Source: Hoeflea_A sp965249925
Lineage (GTDB): Bacteria; Pseudomonadota; Alphaproteobacteria; Rhizobiales; Rhizobiaceae
Assembly: GCA_965249925.1 (NCBI GenBank)
Contig: OZ252260.1
Coordinates: 7,254,001 to 7,318,000 of the forward strand
DNA length: 64,000 nucleotides
Direction of reading: 5' to 3'
Part shown: positions 17,399 to 24,274 of the stretch, piece after piece
How the letters are laid out: each line of letters starts with the position of its first letter
Numbering within the stretch: position 1 is the stretch's first letter
Translations under genes and position numbers: made by a program
The notes under the pieces: generated by a model
Seen by the model: only the letters and a program-made list of their open reading frames with translations
What the model was told of the DNA's origin: nothing
Databases searched by the model: none

Positions 17399-17550
17399 AA
17401 CGGACCTCCGGCTGGGCAACGAACGTGCACGAACGCCGCAGCGGAAAGGATCCGCCTGCCGGTCTGGACAGCCCCGGAATTGCACCCCCTGTTTGGGTCG
17501 GTCGCACCGGAATTTCTCTCAGCCCGTCTTCATACGGGCGCCGTCACACG
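17399..17550 (-). promoter_or_regulatory. Cobalamin riboswitch controlling the cbiX-cobHLIJM operon
   Basis: Read leftward, the segment has a GGCGCCC...GGGC stem, then TGAGAGAAATTCCGGTGCG (equivalent of the conserved GGGAA..CCGGTG core), GGTGCAATTCCGGGGCTG, a GCGGA...TCCGC stem and a B12-box-like AGCCGGAGGTCCG at 17413-17401. Its position before a cobalamin operon fits the class. It departs from the canonical consensus at the CCCCGCAACTGT segment, so it may be a variant. GGAGG of the box (17409-17405) is also the only Shine-Dalgarno sequence for the ATG at 17395, which suggests ligand-dependent blocking of translation. Confidence 0.72.
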
Positions 17551-17658
17551 CTTATCTTTTTTATGTCTTGGCCCGGGTCAGGTCAAACGCAAACGCGGCC
17601 TCCGCAGGCTCGCAAGCGACACGTTTTCAGGTTGGTGACTGGGTATAGCTGCCGGTAA

Positions 17659-19470
17659 TCAGATTTCCGAGTGGATTCCGGCAAGTTCAAGTGTCAACGA
17701 TTCGGATGCCAATGGGCGAATGATCGCGGCCAGGATTTCTGCCCGGTCGCGGATGGAAAGCGTATGATCGGATCGAAGTTTGGCAAGCGCAGGGCTGCCG
17801 CTCGTTTCCAGTCTGGTCGCGATCTCTGACAATTCATGCCCCCACCGAGCCACCGGATCACGGTGTGCATGGGTCTTGAACATCGCGGCAAGGCAGGTGT
17901 TGAATTCGTCATTTCCCGACAGGCCGAAGACTGATTGAATGTGCCCACGATATTCCGTGAGTATGCTCGGGGCTGATCGGGAATCGGGCTCCTTCGGTGG
18001 CAACACCCTCAGCAATTCGTAAAGATCGATGATGCCGGGTCCGCACCGCTTGGTATCCCAGTTATCCGGTTGCCGCGCTGTCTCCGTCAGGCATTTTCGA
18101 AACAACGCCTGCACCGTGGTGCCGCTCTTCCGGGCCATGCGCGCAAGCTTGTCGCGGCCGTGGTGTCCGAGCCAAAGAGCTGCCGCCCCAGCCGCATTGG
18201 CGGCAGCGTAGGATGTTCCGTTAGCTGGGCCGGCCCTAAACACGCATGCATCCGAACCTTCACGGATTGCGCGCCAAACACCTTCTCCCGGGGCGGCGAT
18301 ATCCACCCCGGAGCCTTGGCAGGTGTGCGACCACGGCTCGTCCCTGTCGTTCGACGCAGCCAGTCCGATACACGCTCCGAAGCGCGCCGGCCAGACCGCT
18401 CGATCGCAACCACCGACGCGGTTGCCGGCAGCGGCGACGACGACGATGTCGTGGCGCACGGCGTCCTGCAACGCGTGAAACAGGGCCCGGCTCGGATGGC
18501 CGCCGATACCGATGGAAATGACCGCGCAACCACTCTTGCGACAATGATAAATCGCCTGGGCCAACCGACTGCTGAAGATACGCCGCACACTTTGGGCGGC
18601 GCGTACGGGAACGAGTTCGGCTTCCGGGACAAGTCCGGTCACGGTTCCCGGAGCCCCGGTGCCGCCTTCGCCCGCAGCGGGCGGTGAAACAATCGTACCG
18701 CCACTCATAATAACGCTGCCGGTGGCGGTTCCATGAGCCGCACCGGCAGCGTTATCGAGCACATCCACAGGATCGGGTTTCATGTCGACAAAGTCGAAAC
18801 CCAGATTTTGTCGGATACGCGCCGGATCGAGATCGACGTGATCGGCGTAACCCGTGTCCGGATGGCCGATGCAGATCCCTGCACCGCGCTGCCCCGAATG
18901 ATCCCAAGCCCGCTTGACGTTCATTCGACGCAGGTGCCAGGCCCGATCGTTCGAGCCTGCAGGCGGAGCCTGATCTTCGTCTGGACACTCGAAACCGACA
19001 TACGGAATGTCCGGTTCGACCGATTTCAGCTCCAGGCGATCGAGAAGATGATAGGCGAGATCAAAGTGGTTTTGACTGACCTCGAAATAGGACATGCCGC
19101 AAATGCGCAACAGCCAAAAGCAAGCAAGATCCGTCTCGCCGCTGACCGGCGTCTCACGATCGGCGCCCTGAAAAAGCGGTTCCAGTTCGAATTCATCGAT
19201 CGGAGACAGGACCCCGGCAACAGCTGGCAGCAACTCCTGGCGATCTTGTCTTTCACAGGTTTCGAGCACCAGCCGGATTCCGTCTCGGCGCTCCAGATCT
19301 ATGTCCAGACAAAACGTCCCCCGGCCTTCATGGGTCGAGTTGGCCAGGTGCTTTTTCTCCAGAAGTTCATAGTGAAATGCATGCGTGTCGAAATTCGTCA
19401 TCAACAGCGCACCCGCCCGCCCGATCGGTCCGCCGGCGCCGCTGCTTGCTGCAAGTCCCTTCACGCCCAT
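17659..19470 (-). CDS. Subtilisin-like serine protease (S8 family) with long N-terminal domain
   Basis: Predicted peptidase of about 603 residues. The catalytic triad is complete: Asp205 in GHPDTGYADH, His246 in AAGAAHGTATGS and Ser420 in NGTSYAAANAAG, with the oxyanion Asn in AAAGNRVGG. Around 200 residues precede the catalytic domain, with no evident signal peptide, and about 110 alpha-helical residues follow it. I start at ATG 19470 (or the adjacent GTG 19473), behind GGGAG; ATGs at 19554 and 19401 are also in frame. It is divergent from the peroxidase/P450 unit and shares its promoter region, so the two may be co-regulated. The target is unknown; processing of a neighbour or of an attacker protein are both possible. 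Confidence 0.85.
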   Translation of the reverse strand: MGVKGLAASSGAGGPIGRAGALLMTNFDTHAFHYELLEKKHLANSTHEGRGTFCLDIDLERRDGIRLVLETCERQDRQELLPAVAGVLSPIDEFELEPLFQGADRETPVSGETDLACFWLLRICGMSYFEVSQNHFDLAYHLLDRLELKSVEPDIPYVGFECPDEDQAPPAGSNDRAWHLRRMNVKRAWDHSGQRGAGICIGHPDTGYADHVDLDPARIRQNLGFDFVDMKPDPVDVLDNAAGAAHGTATGSVIMSGGTIVSPPAAGEGGTGAPGTVTGLVPEAELVPVRAAQSVRRIFSSRLAQAIYHCRKSGCAVISIGIGGHPSRALFHALQDAVRHDIVVVAAAGNRVGGCDRAVWPARFGACIGLAASNDRDEPWSHTCQGSGVDIAAPGEGVWRAIREGSDACVFRAGPANGTSYAAANAAGAAALWLGHHGRDKLARMARKSGTTVQALFRKCLTETARQPDNWDTKRCGPGIIDLYELLRVLPPKEPDSRSAPSILTEYRGHIQSVFGLSGNDEFNTCLAAMFKTHAHRDPVARWGHELSEIATRLETSGSPALAKLRSDHTLSIRDRAEILAAIIRPLASESLTLELAGIHSEI

Positions 19471-19539
19471 CACTCTGTCACAGCTCCCTCGATCTAGCAG
19501 TGGTAGCATCGACCCTAGGATCAAGCTGAAAGAGACGTC

Positions 19540-19555
19540 TGTGAGATTTCTCACA
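19540..19555. promoter_or_regulatory. Perfect CRP-type site TGTGA-N6-TCACA in divergent promoter
   Basis: TGTGAGATTTCTCACA has 7-base perfect arms and matches the CRP consensus exactly. Two more TCACA half-sites follow at 19566-19570 and 19576-19580. For the rightward gene a -35-like TTGTCA (19573-19578) and a -10-like CTATAG (19597-19602) would place the start near 19609, putting the site centre about 61 bases upstream, a classical class I activator position. A Crp/Fnr regulator gene lies at 27370. The promoter elements are inferred. Confidence 0.6.
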
Positions 19556-19656
19556 TTTACTTAGCTCACAATTTGTCACAACTTGATTTACTGCGCCTAT
19601 AGTTGGTCAGCCATTCATATTTTAGCGTTTACAAATCCGTGCGGGGGGAGAGGTTT

Positions 19657-20445
19657 ATGAATCATCAGACCGGCAACTGGATCGAGTCAAGGTCACTCGG
19701 CGATGTCACAGAGATTTGCGTCATGTCTCCGGTTCGCCTGGGCCGTGTACCGGGCGAGCGGCGTACTTTCGAGGAGCGCCTGCGGTTCAAGATCGCAAGT
19801 CTCATGGGCCGGGCGGAAGACGGTCTGCCGAACGTTCTGAATCGGATCACCACCATCCATTTCGCCCGGATGCTGGTGATACGGCCTGATCAGTATCTGA
19901 GCTACTCCGGTCTCCCCGGTTTCCCGCCCTTGGACGACGAACAATCCGATTCAGCGGCCGTGGTGACACATGACTCTACTCCCCTTGGATTTGATCCATA
20001 TCGGACAGGTGCGGAACCTCCAGAAGGTCAGCCTCAATATCGTTCGTGGCTGTTCACGGAAGTGATCTTCGACGGCGACATCAAGGTCTACTTTCGCGAT
20101 ATCGCCGAACGCGTTGCAGGCGAGTTCGACGACGTATTCGACAACTGCGAGGAGTTTCCCGGCACTGGCGATTTCGGTCGCTTCTGGAATTGGATCCGCA
20201 AGTATCAGATCCGCAACGATTTGTTTTTGTCCGCCTACCCTGACCTCTCGGTTCCGCGCATTAAGCAGCTGGAAGATTTCAAGCAGCGCTTCGATGCATT
20301 CGTGGCCATGGTGCGCTCACCGACAGGCCGCAGGGTGGAGCCCATCGACGACCTTTTCGACGCGTTCCTGAAAGAAAGCCAGCAATACGCCAACGGGTTT
20401 CCCGCACCGGGTGGCGTCTACCAATCCAAGAGCAGCGCGGAGTAA
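19657..20445 (+). CDS. Conserved protein of unknown function, partner of the DyP-P450 fusion
   Basis: 262 residues, no signal peptide or membrane helix. Segments such as NRITTIHFARMLVIR, SWLFTEVIFDGDIKVYFRDI and FDDVFDNCEEFPG resemble an alpha/beta-barrel (ferredoxin-like) fold seen in peroxidase-related proteins, where a strand ending LLFTSNFDG is followed by a conserved Cys in xNCExYP. The resemblance is from memory and weak. ATG at 19657 has GGGGGGAGAGG upstream. It ends 5 bp before the DyP-P450 gene, whose own Shine-Dalgarno sequence overlaps this stop, so the two are co-translated. A structural or substrate-presenting partner is plausible. Confidence 0.7.
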   Translation: MNHQTGNWIESRSLGDVTEICVMSPVRLGRVPGERRTFEERLRFKIASLMGRAEDGLPNVLNRITTIHFARMLVIRPDQYLSYSGLPGFPPLDDEQSDSAAVVTHDSTPLGFDPYRTGAEPPEGQPQYRSWLFTEVIFDGDIKVYFRDIAERVAGEFDDVFDNCEEFPGTGDFGRFWNWIRKYQIRNDLFLSAYPDLSVPRIKQLEDFKQRFDAFVAMVRSPTGRRVEPIDDLFDAFLKESQQYANGFPAPGGVYQSKSSAE

Positions 20446-20450
20446 CGGAC

Positions 20451-23400
20451 ATGCTCGATACACCCGCAACGACGCCGTCGAACGCAAACGACGGGACGCT
20501 TTCATCGGTTCAGGCCAACATCTTGCGCGTCGCAAAATATGGCGGTGCGCAAAAGAAACCGCGCGACTGGAGCCTCCACCTGTTTTTCCGCGTTCTCAAA
20601 GCTTCGGAAGTCGAAACCACCAAGGCTATTCTCAAAGCACTAACGGCGGATGATGACGGTTCATCTGAGGACAATGCTGAGGGAGCCCTTGGCATATATG
20701 AAGGCGGCAGTCTGCCTGACGCCCTGGGTTCGGAAACGACCGAAGCCCCGAGTGATGCCGCGCCGAACACATCGTATGATCCGGAAAAACCCGCCGACGC
20801 CTTTTTCCGCTGGTTGGCAATGATCTCAGGCGTCGGAGCACCGGTAGACGCCGCACCGAAGACTGACGCCCAAACCGCTTCCGGATCCGGTACGGTTGAT
20901 TTGCAGACCCTGCTGTCAGGTGCCGCGACAGCGAACTCAATCGACCTCACAACCCTTCCTGAGCAGTTGGATGCCGTGCTGAGCCAGCCGGGTGGCCTGG
21001 ACCAGTTGATGCAGCAGATGCTGGCACTGCTTATCCAGCATTTCGATTCGCCCGATCGCCTGAGGCGGATTGTCGATCAGTTGACCGGATTTGGTGCGGT
21101 TTTGCAGCAGCGGCCGCGTCTTGCACTGGCGCTCTACGGACGCCTGTCAGAGCTCCTCGAACGGTTGTTTTCCGACCCGGCCGCGGTCCTGGCAATGACG
21201 TCGAGGCTTGGCCACACGCCGGCCGAGATCGGCCGAAAGATCGTTGCCGGCGGATTGCCGGCGGTCTGTCTGTACGAACTCTTGCGACACACCGTGCAGG
21301 CGGGTGCCGGTTCGAGCATGAGGACACCGGGCGACAGCCCCACCGCGTCTCCGTATGCTGCACTGCGCGATACGCCACAGGGCCCGTCTCTGCAAACCGA
21401 CACAAACCCGGCACCCGGCGAAAACTCGAACCACACTTCCCCGGCTATCGATACGCTGCCGATCAATCTGGCCTTCACGCACTCCGGCCTGAAGGCCCTT
21501 CAGCTTCACCCGACGACCCTCGATTCCTTCCCGGACGTTTTCAAGCAAGGCATGGCGGCCCGGGCGGAACGGCTCGGTGACACCGGTCCGAGTGCTCCGG
21601 AAAACTGGGAGAACGAGTTCGGTCTGCCCAGCATCCATGGTTACTTTTCCGGCGGCTTTCAGGCCGGCAGCGACGGCCATCCGGTAGACGAAGCCGATTG
21701 GAAACGACTGCGTGCCGATATCCGCAGCTTTAACGGTCGCACTGGCAGCCGCGGCCGCTTTTTGCGCAAGATGCTTGGCGTCCTGTTTCGCCAATTCGGC
21801 ATGGAAATCCTCCATATTGAACTGGGTCAGACGCCCTACCGCACCGATGGCAGCGGTCGAGAACTACGCCTTGAGCACTTCGGTTTCCGCGACGGCATCA
21901 GCCAGCCCTTCATCGATATGAAGCTGGGGACGCCGCCACCCGGCGGCGGTAAGGTGCGGCGCGACCGCACCTGGGCCCCGGTGGCAATGGGTGAGATCTT
22001 CCTCGGCCACGCCGACGAAGACGGCAACAAACATATGCAGCCGTTTTGCGGGGACTTGCGGCACAATGGAACCTACCTTGTATTTCGAAAGCTCGAACAG
22101 GACGTCGTCGGTTTTCGCACGTTCCTCCAGCAGCAGCGCCCGGACAGCAAGGCGGCTCAGGACAGGCTGGCCGCACAATTCATGGGCCGCTGGCAAAACG
22201 GAACTCCACTGGTCGTGTCGCCCGACACACCGCTCGAACTGGAGGGTGAGCGCGATCCGAGACTGAATGACTTTCTGTATCACCAGGACGATCCCTATGG
22301 TCGGAAATGCCCTCTGGGTTCCCATGCGCGGCGGTCCAACCCCCGGGATATCGGCGGACATGACAGTGTCAAACGGCACCGGATCCTGCGGCGGTCCATG
22401 TCCTATGGCGGTCCACTGCTCGATGAAGGCTCAACCGGTGACGGGGAACCGAAAGGACTGCTGTTCGTAGCGGTCAATTCCCGCATCGATCTGCAGTTCG
22501 AGGTCATTCAGGGCAATTGGATCAACAAAGGCGAGTTTCTCGGACAGGCCGGACTGGGCCGGTGTCCGGTCATCGGCGCCAATGATGCCGGTGTCTCGGA
22601 TTCGTTTCTTGAATCGGATGCAGTCGCACCGGTCAATCACATCCCGCGGTTCGTCACGACGCGCGGCGGCGACTATTTCTTCGTGCCGAGCGCCCATGCC
22701 ATGCGCAAACTCGCCACCGGTTGGAAATTTCCTCCGGATCCCGGAGAGGCCGTCGATAGAGCCCAAAGCATCGGCAGTCGACAGACACCGGCACTGTTCG
22801 ATGAAGCACGCATCCGCGAGTTCGTGCTGCGGATCGTTTCCCGCCAGGATCGCTCAATCACGGTCGACTTGCCCAAAGCACCCGACCACGGCGAATACCC
22901 GCAACCACATAGCTATCGCGAAGACCCCCACACTGGACGCAGCATCCTTTTCGTCGGACAACACGCCGACGTCCACCGTGTCTTGCGCGATAATCCCAAC
23001 GGCAGCTTTCTCTTCTCGGTCCCCCACTACCGGATCGCATCGCGACGCACCAGTCGAGGAATAGACCTTTTGATCGGCACCGAAAAGGGACCACTGACCG
23101 GCGCCACACGCGATCGGCTGCAGTTCATTTTGAACGGTGCCTGGAACCGGTTGCAAGAGCGTACGCAATCCCATGAACGGATCCGCAGCATCACGGAGGC
23201 ATGCCTCGACAACGCGATGCAGCGAACGGCTCCGTCGGGTCGGATCGATTTGGTCCGAGATTTCGCGACGGAGACGGTCTATCGGATCTCGGCCGACATT
23301 TTCGGCGTGCCCGGGCCGAACTGGTTGACGGAGATAGCCGCGGCCCTCCCCTTCGCCAAAAAACATATTTTCGAATTGGAGCCCGACTGGCTGACGACGT

Positions 23401-24272
23401 TGAAGCGACAGCCGCCGGAAAACCCGGCGCTCGCAACACTGCATCTCTGGTCCGTTATCTTTCTGGCCGATCTGGTCGGCAACCTGCCGTTCCAGGATGA
23501 ACTCAAGGAGCTGGCGCGCTCGGCCGGATCGGAGTTCATGACTCATTTGGACAATCTGGTATCCGATGCGCGTCGGCGCAGGCCCGCACAAAGCCAAACG
23601 CTGCTCGATACGTTTGTCGACCTCGAAGCCGAAATGGTACAGCAGCTGGGTGGCGAAGCCGACTATGGGCCGGACGACTATTACCGCGACGTGATCGCTT
23701 TGCTGCTGGAACTCAGCGGCACGATCATGTCGGTCGTACCAACGGCTTGGGGCCGCGTGATCAACACGATCCTCGACAACCGAATCGATCTGCCAACCCT
23801 GGTTCCGTTGCTCAAAGCGACTGATCGACCGAACCGGACGCTGTCGGGCATAGACCGCCTGATCTATGAGACCGATCGCGTGAACCCGGCCTTCAAGATA
23901 TTTCAGCGATATTGCGAAACCGACACCCCTATCGATGACGAGCTCACCATCCCCCGCGATACCTGGGTCGGCGCCATGGCGATTGCTGCCAATTTCGATC
24001 CGCAGGCGTTTCCTGAGCCGAAGCGTTTCTCACTCGCGCCAAACCTGCCCGGCCCGCCTCGCGAGGCCGCGAATTACCTCATGTTCGGGGCGCAAAATGG
24101 GGCTCGCGACTGCTGGGGCCGTGATCGCCTGGCGCTGTTCCTGATGCGCAGTTTCATCGAACGGGCAAGCCGTCTTTACGGTCTGAGGAAACCTGCCGGT
24201 CCACAGAGTGTACCGGAGGAGCTCGCCCGGGTAATCATCGGGCTTCCGGCGCGCTTTTCGCCGAGGCAGTAG
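20451..24272 (+). CDS. DyP-type heme peroxidase - cytochrome P450 fusion
   Basis: A 1273-residue protein with two heme modules. Residues 18-50 (SSVQANILR ... LHLFFRVL) are the first DyP strand; residues 75-335 are a Ser/Thr/Pro/Ala-rich and helical insertion; DyP resumes at INLAFTHSGLKAL (338). Asp481 lies in GFRDGISQP (GxxDG), His625 in CPLGSHARRSNPR and Arg647/648 in HRILRR. From about residue 820 follows a P450: ExxR motif E1140-T-D-R1143 and heme-thiolate Cys1221 in GARDCWG. The Phe usually 7 residues before Cys is at 9, and the I-helix (LSGTIMSVVPTAW) lacks a clear acid-alcohol pair. A peroxygenase-like or peroxide-shunt P450 is possible. No ferredoxin or reductase gene is nearby. Confidence 0.9.
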   Translation: MLDTPATTPSNANDGTLSSVQANILRVAKYGGAQKKPRDWSLHLFFRVLKASEVETTKAILKALTADDDGSSEDNAEGALGIYEGGSLPDALGSETTEAPSDAAPNTSYDPEKPADAFFRWLAMISGVGAPVDAAPKTDAQTASGSGTVDLQTLLSGAATANSIDLTTLPEQLDAVLSQPGGLDQLMQQMLALLIQHFDSPDRLRRIVDQLTGFGAVLQQRPRLALALYGRLSELLERLFSDPAAVLAMTSRLGHTPAEIGRKIVAGGLPAVCLYELLRHTVQAGAGSSMRTPGDSPTASPYAALRDTPQGPSLQTDTNPAPGENSNHTSPAIDTLPINLAFTHSGLKALQLHPTTLDSFPDVFKQGMAARAERLGDTGPSAPENWENEFGLPSIHGYFSGGFQAGSDGHPVDEADWKRLRADIRSFNGRTGSRGRFLRKMLGVLFRQFGMEILHIELGQTPYRTDGSGRELRLEHFGFRDGISQPFIDMKLGTPPPGGGKVRRDRTWAPVAMGEIFLGHADEDGNKHMQPFCGDLRHNGTYLVFRKLEQDVVGFRTFLQQQRPDSKAAQDRLAAQFMGRWQNGTPLVVSPDTPLELEGERDPRLNDFLYHQDDPYGRKCPLGSHARRSNPRDIGGHDSVKRHRILRRSMSYGGPLLDEGSTGDGEPKGLLFVAVNSRIDLQFEVIQGNWINKGEFLGQAGLGRCPVIGANDAGVSDSFLESDAVAPVNHIPRFVTTRGGDYFFVPSAHAMRKLATGWKFPPDPGEAVDRAQSIGSRQTPALFDEARIREFVLRIVSRQDRSITVDLPKAPDHGEYPQPHSYREDPHTGRSILFVGQHADVHRVLRDNPNGSFLFSVPHYRIASRRTSRGIDLLIGTEKGPLTGATRDRLQFILNGAWNRLQERTQSHERIRSITEACLDNAMQRTAPSGRIDLVRDFATETVYRISADIFGVPGPNWLTEIAAALPFAKKHIFELEPDWLTTLKRQPPENPALATLHLWSVIFLADLVGNLPFQDELKELARSAGSEFMTHLDNLVSDARRRRPAQSQTLLDTFVDLEAEMVQQLGGEADYGPDDYYRDVIALLLELSGTIMSVVPTAWGRVINTILDNRIDLPTLVPLLKATDRPNRTLSGIDRLIYETDRVNPAFKIFQRYCETDTPIDDELTIPRDTWVGAMAIAANFDPQAFPEPKRFSLAPNLPGPPREAANYLMFGAQNGARDCWGRDRLALFLMRSFIERASRLYGLRKPAGPQSVPEELARVIIGLPARFSPRQ

Positions 24273-24274
24273 CT

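Noticed and set aside
17510..17550. Possible TPP riboswitch, because of GGGCTGAGAG
   Set aside because: The second thi-box half (ACCTGA...GTAATACC...) is missing, while the following CCGGTG and GGTGCAATTCCGG elements and the operon content fit a cobalamin element.
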